From Haematococcus lacustris (Eukaryota > Chlorophyta > Chlorophyceae > Chlamydomonadales > Haematococcaceae): 64,000 nt of DNA. Below the pieces are notes generated by a model that saw only the letters and a list, made by a program, of their open reading frames with translations, was not told the DNA's origin and ran no database searches. This document shows positions 46,641 through 57,267 of the stretch, in pieces. Made by a program: the position numbers and the translations under genes. Where the stretch lies: positions 4,195,870-4,259,869 of the forward strand of contig JASKMD010000014.1 of assembly GCA_030144725.1 (NCBI GenBank). Direction: 5' to 3'. Each line of letters begins with the position of its first letter. Within the stretch, counting starts at the first letter, position 1.

Positions 46641-46857
46641 ACTCACCGCATTTGGCTAGTATCGTCGTTCCAGCAGGGGCTGAGGTGGTCGGCCAAGAAA
46701 GCTGCTTCATTCAATGGCCCATGCACCATCACTTCTGGGTTAAGGTAGGCAGCTACATAGACATCACAGCAATTGGAGCTCTCAATTCATCAGGCGCCAT
46801 TAACATCTAGCAACCTGTACACAATACGTTGACTGGGCTGGGTGACGTGCTGCATGC

Positions 46858-46877
46858 CGGTGGCACAAATGTCGCTA

Positions 46878-46910
<33 letters not shown>

Positions 46911-46915
46911 CTGAG
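46858..46915. repeat. CTG-rich trinucleotide stretch
   Basis: CTACTGCTGCTGCTGCTGCT-type repeat of about 50 bp next to the donor site of the small minus-strand gene. Confidence 0.7.
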
Positions 46916-46930
46916 CTAAGTGCTCACCTG

Positions 46931-47305
46931 CAAACTTTAGTTCATCCATTGTATACTGCACTGTAAGCAAAACAGCAAGTGCATATAGAAAATCTAGCTC
47001 ATCGAGCCCCTGACTCCCTTCATGTGTCGTGAAGCCATGGCGTGCAAGCCCATGTAGCAACTTGTCTTCAACGTACCAGGGGTAACTAACTGTGTCTTCG
47101 AGCGCTTCAGCATCGGCTGCAACCCAGAGCTCTGGCCCCCCGACATCACTACAAGGACTCCTGCACCAATAGCTAGTAATAGCCACGCCACTAGCTTTAT
47201 CACTAAAGACAAGCTCAGAGTGCATCGCGAGGAACTGGGCTGCGAGCCTGCCTCGGCATCGACAGCCCGGAAAGATTGTGAAAGGACTCGCTCCCGCAGA
47301 CTCAT
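46931..47305 (-). CDS. First exon of a signal-anchor membrane protein, frameshifted
   Basis: From ATG 47305 the frame gives a basic, Ser-rich start and one membrane span (LVIKLVAWLLLAIGAGVLVV) typical of a type II anchor. After a run of six G (minus strand; 47136-47141) coding-like sequence continues in the -1 frame (PELWVAADAEALEDTVSYPW and onward) up to a good donor, TTTGCAG|GTGAGC, at 46930. One missing G would join the two, so this is either a real single-base deletion or a sequencing error. Later exons were not found; the region beyond is taken by the Fanzor-like remnant. The family is unknown. Confidence 0.45.
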
Positions 47306-47759
47306 CTCAACTTATCCAAGCACAGTACCGTGCATCGTCGCTATCGCAACTATATTTTTATGATTCTAAATCGCAACTACCAACCCCCAAGTATGAGTAC
47401 ATGTAAGTGCTCTCAGCGCCTTGCTACGCATCTGTGCGACGGACAGACCCGTACTACAATTTGTACAGGTCCACACCGGCAGAATGTTGTGAACCCCTGC
47501 CGTATCATTACAGCAAAGCAGCAAACCATCGTACTCATCGGTAGCGAGCTTAATTGACCTTGCTGATTGTATGCAATTGATGGCACAATGATGACGCCAC
47601 CAAGTCACACAGGAGATGGCTCCCAGAACGTTAAGCAGCCACGCATTCACTTCAAGTCAAGCAACAGATGGCATCGGCAGAGCCGGCACTCTCCCCCCCA
47701 CAACATCCAGAGTAAGTGCCTACTGCTGCATGCCCACCACCACCATTGAATGCGTCGCC
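47306..47759. other. No gene recognised
   Basis: Short frames only. It contains the upstream side of the 47305 gene. Confidence 0.45.
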
Positions 47760-48931
47760 CTAAACCTCCAACATCCCACCACAGTTGCATGCCTCATTCG
47801 ACAGCTTCTTGTACGCTGCTTCATTGCCACAGGTGTACAAACACTGCATGTCGTGAATCTGCCAGGGGTCAGTGTGTCTACTCGGGAATGCAGGGTTCAG
47901 TTTCCCTTCGATGTCACGGCAGGATGGCTGTATGACAGCTGCTAACAGGCAGGGCTGTGCCAGAACATGTAGCCGGTTGACAATGGAGCTGACATCAGCA
48001 GTAGTGCCTACACCTGCAGCTATGTCCAGCCAGGGAGTAGTGCAAGGTATGACGGCATGGGTGGTCCCTGCCCTCACCAGCCCTGCTAGCAATGGCAGGC
48101 AGGGGAGGCTACCCATACTGGCATTGTGTGCTGGCAGGGATGGGGCACCGGGCCCCCATGCAGCCTGCATTGTCTTGTCAATCCTGACCCTGACTTCTTG
48201 TGGCTGGTGACAGCAGGGAACTGTAGTTGCGGCTGCAGCTTTGCCGCTGCACATCTTGCTGTCACCCAGCTTTGGGTGCATAGCTCCTTGTAAGGTGTTG
48301 CACCCACCTGAAAGGCAGTCATAGGAGAGAACTGCCTTGCTGCCTCTATAGCAATGAGCCCTGTCTTGCTCAACAATGGATGACAAAGACTGGCTTACTG
48401 AGAACCTGCAAGCCATATCTCACCTGTGTACATAGGGCGTGACAGCCACGGCCACCGGTAGCTTGATCGGCACCATGGCCTTGCTACATAAGAAAGCTAG
48501 TGCCAAGGAGGAGCCTTTGCTGGCAACCAGCTTCTCCATGAACGTAGGCTCCTGGTCTACGCTGTCTGCAGCATGGCAGGCACCAACTGCTGGTGGGAGA
48601 GCGCCCTGGCCTCACTGCTGAAGACAAGAGTGCCTGGCGTGCGGAAGAGCCTGCCCTCTTGGACCGCCCACCCTGGATGTTTAGGAACTTCTTTACGTCA
48701 AAATGCGACTCGATGGCAATGAAAAAACCTGCAATAGCTACGAGACCACGTCACGGCAGTGCCATGATATGCAAGACGAACAGCCACGCACACACCTGCC
48801 GTGACGCATGTCGACAGCCCCAGGTACACCACTATGCCGGTCTTGCCATACTTCTTCAGGTGCTGCTTCCATGATGCATAGCTGAAGAAACTGAGGCTCG
48901 TCGTAGGAGGAGCCGCATGCTCCGCGCCCAT
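47760..48931 (-). CDS. FAM210/DUF1279-type organelle membrane protein
   Basis: Exons: 48931-48796 (ATG chosen at 48931; an upstream ATG at 49012 is in frame), 48728-48672, 48565-48424 and 48405 onward. The phases of the first four join exactly. The sequence reads KQHLKKYGKTGIVVYLGLS, then GFFIAIESHFDVKKFL, then a linker, then FMEKLVASKGSSLALAFLCS and KLPVAVAVTPYVHR. This is the DUF1279 pattern: a lysine-rich amphipathic start, a first span with a conserved glycine, a D-V motif, and a second span followed by PVR-like residues. Family members sit in mitochondrial or plastid membranes, with roles in organelle homeostasis. The last exon is open to 47760, but its true end may be a donor near 48312. 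Confidence 0.7.
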
Positions 48932-49266
48932 AGTACTACAGGAGGACCTATGAGCCAGCTCGCAATCCCGATGCATGCAAGCCCGGGTTGCAATTAATTG
49001 CAGTGACACCACGCAACGGCATCGTTTGCTGTGCCAGTGGCCTGAACTGTCTAACAGGGGTCCGCCTGCATCTGCATACCATAAGGTATAGGGTAACGTT
49101 CGAGCTCTGCTCCCTCAAGGCATTCCTTATGCCGGTTATCCCTCTCAACTTCACGGCCCCTACTATCAGTGATCTTGCTGCCACGGCTGGCTACAGGTCT
49201 ACGCGTGTACATGGTCTGCTCTCGCTATGTCTCACTGCAGCCGGTCCAGCTGGGGTATGTAATAAA

Positions 49267-49539
49267 TCAGATGGCACTCATCGCAACTGGGGGCTGTTCA
49301 CAGCTGAGCTGACCCAGCTTGTGGCAGGCTAGCAGCATGGCCTTGGGCCCCCACCCACCCCGCGTGCCAATGCCAGCACCGTCAAAGAACACTACTAGCT
49401 GCATGACACACATGCGCATGATTGTCACATTGTCACATGGGGGGCGTTCCCTCCTCTTGGGGTGCACGTACTCCATCCCAGGTGCTTCCTTCCATCCCAC
49501 GTACTCCCACGTACGGGTCCTTTCCATGTATACCTTCAA
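49267..49539 (-). CDS. Repeat-derived open frame, possibly Fanzor-family fragment
   Basis: A 90-codon frame with VVFFDGAGIGTRGGWGPKAM near its middle. I associate this FFDxAGIGTxGGWG pattern with proteins that, in related algae, precede the linker and RuvC-III region seen at 10717, 15838 and 45957. If that recollection is right, this is an internal fragment of the same element family, on the opposite strand. The sequence alone does not prove it. Confidence 0.35.
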   Translation of the reverse strand: MKVYMERTRTWEYVGWKEAPGMEYVHPKRRERPPCDNVTIMRMCVMQLVVFFDGAGIGTRGGWGPKAMLLACHKLGQLSCEQPPVAMSAI

Positions 49540-49584
49540 GTGACCAGGGTGACGGCCACATGCCTGTAGATAAGGAGCGTCCCG

Positions 49585-49655
49585 GGCTGTATCATATTAT
49601 ATGATATAGACTATGTATCATGATAATATCATTATATTTCATTATAAGCCCTGTT
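49585..49655. repeat. AT-rich palindromic sequence
   Basis: GTATCATATTATATGATATA followed by TATCATGATAATATCATTAT, flanked by GGGCT and AGCCC. Strongly self-complementary. TATCATGATA recurs near 57826-57842 and a related word near 59166-59176. Confidence 0.6.
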
Positions 49656-49797
49656 TCTGCAGCGCAAGACGCCTGTGGGGACCCTATGTCCCTCGCGCAC
49701 TGGTCGTAACCGTGCGCGCTGAGGTTCGGGTGGCAGTTAGGCGGCAGTTGGCGGGCAGTCCTGGGTTCTGGCGGGCAGTGTATCGTGCACCGGCGTC

Positions 49798-51403
49798 ATG
49801 GCTGACGCCGATGAGCCAGAGCAGATGTTTAACCGTGTTATGCTGCCATCAAGCGAGGTGCTCCGCAGATGTCAAAAGAGCAAGCACGCTGGCGATTGGT
49901 TGTTCCAGTGCAACAGTAAAGGCCATGTAGTTGCTGTGTGCAAGCGCTGCCCGAAAATATCAAGCGTGGGCAACATGAGCCAAACGGTGGGCCAACACAA
50001 GTGCAAAGGTGGCACCGTTGGCGTCGTCAAGCGCACTATGGAACCGACATTTGGTCCCATCCCACCTGAGGAGCGAGCGAGGATGGAACGTTGTGCAACG
50101 CGCCATACGCCGTCGTCTGGGCTTAGCCCTCGTATCTGGGCAGGTCCCGTTTGCTTTCGTGAACAATGTCCACCTCCAGTCCATATTCCAACTTTTGGGC
50201 GTGGATGTGCTCAAGGAGAAGCACTATCGCACTGAGGTGTTGGACGAGCTGTACAAGGAGGTGAAGCAAGCCACTATGAAGGAGCTCCGTGAGCTTGTGG
50301 AGGTTAGTGTATGCTCCACCCTTCCCATCCCTCCCTGCCCACCACACCACCACCTCCCAGGCCATATACCCATGTTCCTCTCTATGCCCCTGGCAGTGCA
50401 TGTGTTGTGCATGTTGACGAAGTAACCCCCTGATACACCATCTTGTGTAGGAGGGCTTTATGATCGTGTCTGACGGCTGGAAAAGCAAGTTTGCGGGCTG
50501 TGGCACACCCCTCGTCAACTTCCTTGTGCTCAAACCTGATGGCGGTGTGCTGTTCCTGAGGGTGGTGGACGTGTCTGGCAAGCGCAAGGACGCTGAGGCC
50601 ATCATGGACCTGCAGACGAAGAAGGGTGGTGGACGTGTCTGGCAAGCGCAAGGACGCTGAGGCCATCATGGACCTGAGACGAAGTAACCATTGGCTGCTC
50701 TGCTCACGCCTTAAACCTCTTGTGCAAGATTCTGTCCAAGCACGACAAGCTACAAGCTTTGCAGCAGGTGATGTAGCCTGCCTCCCTGCCTGTCTGCCTG
50801 CCTGCCTGCCTACCTACCTGCTTGCCTGCCTGCCTGCCAGCAGGGCAGCAGCAACAGTGCAGCATGCTAGTAGCCAGGTGATCTTGCCTAAATGCTATAT
50901 TTTGCCTTCACGCTATGCTTTGCCTCCATACCACGAATGCCATTCCCGTTATTGCAGGAGGTGGAGGAGGTGGAGGGAGGGCAAGTGGTGAGCGGGGCAG
51001 CCACACCCGGCACTGACTTCTCTGTGGCTGAGGTCTTGACCGATGTGCAGGTAAGCATTGCATGCTCCCCTCTCACCCGTCACCTCCTATCTCAATGATC
51101 AATGTTGCTTCCATTACTTCAGGGCATCTCCTTGGTGGTCAAGGAAAGTGAGGCTATCCGGTCTGAGCAGAAGCTTCAGCAGTCAGAGGAGCTCTACAAA
51201 CGCCTTGTGCGGCCCAACAACCCCACACGGTGTGTGCTAGCTTGATGCAACATGAATCTGGGTTACGTCAACACATTTGAAGGGATGACCTTTGAAATTG
51301 TTGGCTGTCAACACACAGGTTTGCGGGACTGCTGCTCCTGGCAAAGGACGTGATCAAAATCACTGGGCCTATCATGGGCATGGTGCATGGTGGTTTACAT
51401 TAA
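49798..51403 (+). pseudogene. hAT-like (DUF659) transposase, decayed
   Basis: From ATG 49798 the frame gives a BED-like zinc region (CNSKGHVVAVCKRCPK ... GQHKC). Near 50090 the coding sense moves by one base into the next frame (QRAIRRRLGLALVSGQVPFA), up to a donor at 50302. Exon 2 starts at 50451 with GFMIVSDGWKSK, the DUF659 signature, through FLRVVDVSGKRKDAEAIMDL. A 64-bp tandem duplication (50560-50623 repeated at 50624) then shifts the frame. Later coding-like exons: about 50959-51050, 51122-51228 and 51319-51403. The C-terminal dimerisation region of hAT transposases is not recognised. The frameshift plus duplication argue that it is inactive. Confidence 0.6.
50778..50840. repeat. CCTG/CCTA tetranucleotide repeat
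   Basis: Roughly fifteen CCTG-type units inside an intron-like part of the hAT remnant. A similar short (CCTG)n occurs at 22718-22745. Confidence 0.8.
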
Positions 51404-51510
51404 GGCCAACATCCCCACGTCAAGGTCTCCAGGGCCATCCCTGCTGCTGGCAGAAGGCTTGTAGTAGGGTGTGACGGCAGTAGGATGGCTGTGTGTGTCT
51501 TGCTGCCGCT

Positions 51511-51770
51511 AGCGTACCATGTGTGGGTGTGAGCAGCAGGCTGGCCATGTGTGGCACTGAGCCTAGCAGCCGCCCAGGACTCTTAGCGTGTCATGTGTGG
51601 GTGTGAGCAGCAGGCTGGCCATGTGTGGCACTGAGCCTAGCAGCCGCCCAGGACTCTTAGTGTGCCATGTGTGGGTGTGAGCAGCAGGCTGGCCATGTGT
51701 GGCACTGGGCCTAGCAGTCGCCCAGGACTCTTAGCATGCCGTGTGTGGGTGTGAGCAGCAGGCTGGCCGT
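51511..51770. repeat. 74-bp tandem repeat, about 3.5 copies
   Basis: Units begin CATGTGTGGGTGTGAGCAGC at 51518, 51592, 51666 and (slightly changed) 51740, an exact 74-bp spacing. Adjacent units differ by only a few bases. No coding function. Confidence 0.9.
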
Positions 51771-52195
51771 AGCAGTAATGTGGCTGTAATGTCTCAAGTT
51801 GCAGCGCCTTGTCACTCCCATTGAGAGCGAATGCAGCCCGTTCATGCACTCCTGGCAAATAAGGGCTGGCTGGCTCGGCAAACTTGCGAGTTGAGGTCTG
51901 AGACTTGGCATGTAGGCTGCTGTGACCTAGTGGAGGAGAAGACTCCCTTGGGCCAAAGTGAAATTCTTGGTCATTGCGGAGCTGCTGGACCAGTGGCTGA
52001 GCCCTCACCCCGTATTTGGCTAAGGGAGATGGTGCTAACTGACTGAAGTGACTTTTTAAAATTTCTGAGTAGGAGGAGTTGTCAGGCATCAGAACAGAAG
52101 CACAACCTAGTAGGTAGCATGTGCAAAGTCAAAGCCAGTAAGGAATGGGGGCCAGTTTTTACTGAAACCCTGCACTAGGTTTACTCTCTGTTTGA

Positions 52196-52818
52196 GGCAC
52201 AAATAGCCTTTGAAACCTTGTGCAGGGTTTCAATTGACCTTGTGCAGGGTTTCGCAAACCTTGTGCAAGGTTTCAAGACCGTGTGCAGGGTTTTGCCGAC
52301 CTTGTGCAGGGTTTCGATCCAAGCATTGATTTTTTCTAAGTCAACCCTGACCTTGTGCAAGGTTTCGCTAACCTAGTGCAGGGTTTCGCCGACCTTGTGC
52401 AGGGTCTCGCTCAAAGCCTCGATTTCACCTAAGTCAACCCTGACCTTGTGCAAGGTTTCGCTAACCTAGTGCAGGGTTTCACTGACCTTGTGCAGGGTTT
52501 CGATCAAAGCATTGATTTTTGTTAAGTCAACCCTGACCTCGTGCAGGGTTTTGCTAACCTAGTGCAGGGTTTTGCTGACCTTGTGCAGGGTTTCGATCAA
52601 AGCATTGATTTTTGTTAAGTCAACCCTGACCTCGTGCAGGGGTTTGCTAACCTAGTGCAGGGTTTTGCTGACCTTGTGCAGGGTTTCGCAACTATGTTTT
52701 CTCCTAAGTCAACTCAGACCTTGTGCAGGGTTTCGCCGACCTCGTGCAGGGTTTCGTTCCTTGTGTTGATTTCTCCTAAGTCATTCAAAGACGCTGTGCA
52801 GGGTTTCGCCAACCCCGC
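52196..52818 (+). repeat. Higher-order satellite array, left
   Basis: Short units of the type GACCTTGTGCAGGGTTTCG (and CTAACCTAGTGCAGGGTTTC) are grouped in threes and separated by ATCAAAGCATTGATTTTTGT plus TAAGTCAACCCT, giving a higher-order period of about 100 bp repeated about five times. The same short unit occurs in reverse complement at 55683-56096. Confidence 0.9.
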
Positions 52819-53524
52819 TTTCTGCATGTGACTTGCATGCAAGAGCGCGAAAACTGACGGGCTTAGTATTGAGATCTGCGCTAGCTGCCACCAAGCATGC
52901 CGTTGGTGTGCCATGAGGTCGCGAGGCGCCATGAGAGGAAACCATGTCGACCTCGCAAAGCCCGCAGTAATGCAGCAACACGCAACACGCGACACGTCCA
53001 AACATGTCCCAAACTCAGCAGCAGCGACATCAACAGCGCCCAAATGCGCAGCCTCGCAGCCGGCCATGAATTGCGGGCCAGCTAGCCTTCGCAGCCATCA
53101 GTCATCAGGCCAGCATGTAGCTCGGTTTCGCAGCCATTAGCGATCAGCGAAAGGAATAGGGTATTTGTGATCAAGCACAGAGTTGAGGGCGAACGGCACA
53201 AAGGTAGCTTGCAAAGGTGCGATGCATAGATGCGACTCTGAGGTGTGATCGCGAGGTTGGAGCGTGGCATGTGTCATGTGCCATGTGTTGCTTGAGCAGG
53301 TTCGGTGCCAAGGCGCAGTGGCACCTTCCATCAGCCAGAAGCAGCAACCACAACGGCAACCTCGCTCTTCCCTCCTCCCTCCTCCCTCCTCCCTCCTCGC
53401 TCTTCCCTCCTCCCTCCTCCCTCTTCCCTCCTCCCTACCACACTGCCCACCACCACCTGCCAGATCCCCCACTCCCCCTCTCCCTCCCCCAAAGGAATGA
53501 TCAAGGGACCGCATGGAGCAAGCT

Positions 53525-53596
53525 GTGAGTGGCTAGCCCCACGCACATAAGTGACCCCTTGTATCCAGCCGCTAGCACGCCCCTTGTTTGCTGCAG
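53525..53596 (+). repeat. Intron-like module 1
   Basis: Starts GTGAGTGGCTAGCC and ends GCCCCTTGTTTGCTGCAG, followed by GTGTGATGGTCA. The 72-bp module has consensus splice-donor and acceptor ends and recurs twice downstream. Confidence 0.65.
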
Positions 53597-54208
53597 GTGT
53601 GATGGTCAGCTCAGCAGCCAGAGCGGCAGCAAGGAGCAACAGGCCCCCTCCCCTCCCCCTCCACTCCACTCCACTCCACTCTCCTTTCCCATGCCTCTTC
53701 TCCCTCCTCCCCCTCACCTCCTCCCCCTCACCTCCTTCCCTCACACCCCCCTCCTCCTCCTCTCCCTCACCCTTACCCAGGCCAGGAGTAACATGGAGGT
53801 AAGGACTGTGTTACTGCCATGCTGAACCCCTTGGCTCCCCCTTGTGCGCTCATCGTGCGACCATCGCTCCACCCCCTCCTCACCTCCTCATCCTCACCCT
53901 CACCCTCACCCTTGGTGACTGTCATCCTCACCCTAACCCTCACCCGTGGTGGCACCACCTGCCAGACCCACCACTCCCCAGGAGGCGCAACCAAGAGGAG
54001 CAGCCAAGAGGAGCAGCCAGGAGCGGCAGCCAGGAGCAGCAGCTAGGAGCGGCAGCCAGGAGTGGCAGCCAGGAGGCATGGGCAAGGCAAGTGGTTGGCC
54101 AAGGCCAAGAGGCCCATGCCCCCCACAGCCAGGAGGCACAGCCAGGAGGGAGGGGCAGCAGCCAACAAGGAGGCAGCAAGGAGTCAGCAATGGCACATGG
54201 AGATAACA

Positions 54209-54285
54209 GTGAGTGGCCAGCCCCTTGCACATCAGTGGCCCCCATTGCCCAGCCTTACCGTGAGCACGCCCCTTGTTGCTTGCAG
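54209..54285 (+). repeat. Intron-like module 2
   Basis: GTGAGTGGCCAGCCCCTTGC at the start and GCCCCTTGTTGCTTGCAG at the end, followed by GTGTGACGGTCA. 77 bp, clearly related to modules 1 and 3. Confidence 0.65.
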
Positions 54286-54329
54286 GTGTGACGGTCACAC
54301 GCCCACCCCTTTCCCACCCCACCCCTCCC

Positions 54330-54545
54330 CTATCCCACCCCACCCCACCCCACCCCACCCCACCCCACCCCACCCCACCCCACCCCACCCCACCCCACCC
54401 CACCCCACCCCACCCCACCCCACCCCACCCCACCCCACCCCACCCCACCCCACCCCACCCCACCCCACCCCACCCCACCCCACCCCACCCCACCCCACCC
54501 CACCCCACCCCACCCCACCCCACCCTACCCCACCCCACCCCAGCA
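54330..54545. repeat. Pentanucleotide array (CACCC)n
   Basis: About 42 nearly perfect CACCC units. The complementary strand is GGGTG. All frames are open, so the Pro-His-Pro-Thr and Gly-Trp-Gly polypeptides are artefacts. Confidence 0.95.
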
Positions 54546-54549
54546 AACG

Positions 54550-54626
54550 GTGAGTGGCCAGCATGAAGCAGATTTGTGGCTCTTGGTACCAAGCCGGATG
54601 GCTAGCATGCCCCTTGTTTGCTGCAG
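54550..54626 (+). repeat. Intron-like module 3
   Basis: GTGAGTGGCCAGC at the start and GCCCCTTGTTTGCTGCAG at the end, followed by GTCTAATGTTCACA. 77 bp; its interior has diverged from modules 1 and 2 while both ends are conserved. Confidence 0.65.
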
Positions 54627-55682
54627 GTCTAATGTTCACACCCTTCCCTTGTCCTTCCCCTTACCCACAATCTCACCCGTGTCGCTCCGCTTCCCCCCTC
54701 CTGCGCTACACTGCAGCCCCTCCCCTACCTTACCCTCACCTCACCCCACTTCCACCACCACCTCCCAGGCCATCAATAGCAGCCCGGAGCAGCAGCCTGG
54801 AGCGGCAGCCTGGAGCGGCAGCTAGGAGTTGCAGCCATGAGGTGATACATGACGTGTGTAGCCATGAGCCAGCTGCCATGTGGCAGGTGTGGCAAGGCAT
54901 GAGCAACAAGGAGCCTTAAGAGAGCAACAAGGAGCCAGCTGCTATGGGGCAGGTGGTGCAAGGCATGATCAGCCAAGAGGCAGCTGCAGCGCGGCTGGTG
55001 CACCCTTCCCCCCATCACCACCACCACCTCCTAGCTGTCAACAGCAGCCAAGTGCAATGGCATGAGTGGCAGCCAGGAGTGCACATAATAGGAGTGGCAG
55101 CTAAGAGAGTGCATGTGTGTAGAGGCATCCAGGAAAGCGAATGCCATGAGTGGTGTCTTGTACATGTCTTTGCGGGGTTGTCGAGCGCCGTGCCATGTGG
55201 TTTGCAGTGGTGTAGCGAGGTGTTTGCGAGTTGTTTGTGCGTCAAGACATGTTGTTTGCAGTGGTGTAGCGAGGCATGTGTAGCCCTGAGCCCTGAGCCC
55301 TGTAGCCCTGAGGTGCATGGCTTCGTTAGCCATGTGTTTGCTGCTGTGTGTCGTGAGTATATAGTTTGAGTAGCCATGAGTCAACTGGTATGAGATGAGC
55401 AATGCATGGCGTGTGTAGCAGTGTGTCAGTTGCTATGAGATAAGAGGTGCATGGCGTGTGCAGCCCTGAGTCTAGTGGCTTGTGTCATGTGGTGCATGCC
55501 TGGCAGCACCAGTTTCAGTGTGCAAACAGCAGTTATTAGCCATGAGTCAGTTCGTGTGCTAGGCATGACTCTAATGGTGATGCCGTGTGATGTTACACTA
55601 ATGTAGGAGGCCACATGTGGCAGCAGATGTCAGCAGGCATGTAGGTTGTAAGCCAATGCTGACTATACACTCATGCTTGAGA

Positions 55683-56096
55683 CCTTGCACTAGGTCACTG
55701 GAACCCTGTACTAGGTCTTTGAAACCCTGCACACGGTCAGCGAAACCCTGCACACGGTCAGAAACGCCTAGGAACTGAGCCACACCAAACCCTGTGCACG
55801 GTCTATGAAACCCTGCACTAGGTCAATGAAACCCTGCACTAGGTCAATGAAACCCTGCACACGGTCAGCGAAACCTTGCACACGGTCAGAAACGCCTAGG
55901 AACTGAGCCACACCAAACCCTGTGCACGGTCAATGAAACCCTGTGCAAGGTCTTTGAAACCCTGTGCACGGTCAGCGAAACCCTGCACACGGTCTATGAA
56001 ACGCTGCACACGGTCAGGAACTGGCTTGACGGCCACCTAGGGGCTGAGCCAGTTGAAACCCTGTGCACGGTTTGGCGAAACCCTGCACAGAGTTAC
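55683..56096 (-). repeat. Higher-order satellite array, right (inverted)
   Basis: Units such as GAAACCCTGCACACGGTCAG, with AAACGCCTAGGAACTGAGCC ACAC spacers, form a higher-order period. The unit is the reverse complement of the CTGACCTTGTGCAGGGTTTC unit at 52196-52818. The two arrays therefore face each other around a 2.9-kb core. Confidence 0.9.
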
Positions 56097-56608
56097 GAAC
56101 CTTCAGCTCAGGGCCGATTACAGCCGGTCACCCCTCCCATTGAACCACCAACCCTCCTAACGATAAGGGACAACGGACTTTTTTTCCGGACTCATCTCTG
56201 CACGGGTTTACACGCGGATTGAAGCGTCGGAATGACGCCGCGCTGAGCCACACGCTGAGCTGGTCGAGTATGTTGCCGGGTATCCGACCCTACCGAGCCT
56301 GTGGACTTGATGTACGTTGACCCAGTATCTGTGAGTCCCTGATTAACGCGATGGATAGTGCGCGATGTGCGAGGAGCCCGACTTCATGTCCAACATCGTG
56401 ACCAACATGCGCTGGCTCAGGGGCTCTGAAACTTGGAGAAGACCACGGCAGAAGCACAGAAGTGACAACTGCATCGATCCCTTGTTGATTAGGCTCCAAA
56501 AGGTGGGCAAACCCTCCTCCATGCTGGCCACTCTGCTGATGCCAGTATGACCACCATCAAACTAAATCAAACTCTCCAGCCCTGCGTCACTGGCTAGGGA
56601 ACTTAGCT
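56097..56608. other. Flank of the satellite block
   Basis: No firm gene. A 61-codon plus-strand frame at 56365-56550 looks mildly coding-like and could be an upstream exon of the gene that follows. Confidence 0.35.
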
Positions 56609-57267
56609 GTGGACCCCCTGCCAAGTTCTCATCTATTGTCTCCAATTACCAAGAGGGGTTTTAGGAGCTGGCGTGTGCACATGCCTGCAGGCATGGGCTT
56701 GTCCTCCAAAACCCACCCCTACAGACGGAAGGGGGGCCATGCTGCCCGCTGTGCGTGTTGTGCAACGTGTACGCCAGCTGGCAGCACAGGCTGGGTGGAG
56801 ATCCATGTGGAGGGGGAGGCAGCTTTCTACAGCTCCGGACAGAGTCTACAAGCCATCGGCCATGTCACAGCTCAGATGTCTGAAGTCATCATGGCCTGCA
56901 GCAACCTGAAGCCCGCACTGATTTCACTGGCCCATAGGACTTGCGCCCAGGCTGCTGCAGCTGCGCTTGCCAAGCCCCAGCCCATGCTCTGCTCCACACC
57001 CATGCAAGCAGGTGCACAGCTTGGGCCATGCCCATGTTCGATCAGAAGAGGGATGACAAGCACTGGGACGATGAGTGCCTCACCCTTCTGTGCTCATTTG
57101 CACCAGATAGCGTGAAGCAGCTGTGCACCTTGGGCAAGAAGCTGAGCGTGAAAATGTTAAACGAGTATTGCAAGGCAGTGGGGTTGTATGTGCCAGCCAA
57201 CACCTTGCGTGCTGACCTACGGTACATGGTACTGGAGCATCTCAATGGGCAGGCAGAGTGGGATTGA
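56609..57267 (+). CDS. Hypothetical protein with SAP-like C-terminus
   Basis: Two frames appear to join across a short intron: a first exon from about 56609 to a donor near 57009 (GCAAGCAG|GTGCAC), and a second from near 57048 (after TTCGATCAG) to TGA at 57265-57267. The first part is Ala/His-rich with WVEIHVEGEAAFYSSGQSL. The second ends in KKLSVKMLNEYCKAVGLYVP followed by ADLRYMVLEHL, a helix-turn-helix spacing like a SAP DNA-binding motif. I recognise no full-length family. Its position beside mobile DNA makes a transposon origin possible. Confidence 0.4.

Larger units (their letters stand above)
52819..55682. other. Core between the inverted satellite arrays
   Basis: No ordinary gene. 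It contains pyrimidine-rich blocks (53365-53500, 53640-53790, 53870-53950), AGCAGCCAGGAG-type purine repeats (53995-54070, 54780-54840), a CACCC array and three intron-like modules. Short frames rich in Pro/Ser/Gly arise from the repeats. Near 55160-55290 a phrase with TGGTTTGCAGTGGTGTAGCG is duplicated. Confidence 0.6.

Noticed and set aside
52196..52818. CRISPR-like array
   Set aside because: Repeats and spacers both recur in a higher-order pattern, spacers are not unique, and the genome is eukaryotic.
53933..54639. Gly-Trp-Gly and Pro-His-Pro-Thr proteins
   Set aside because: Readings of the CACCC array.
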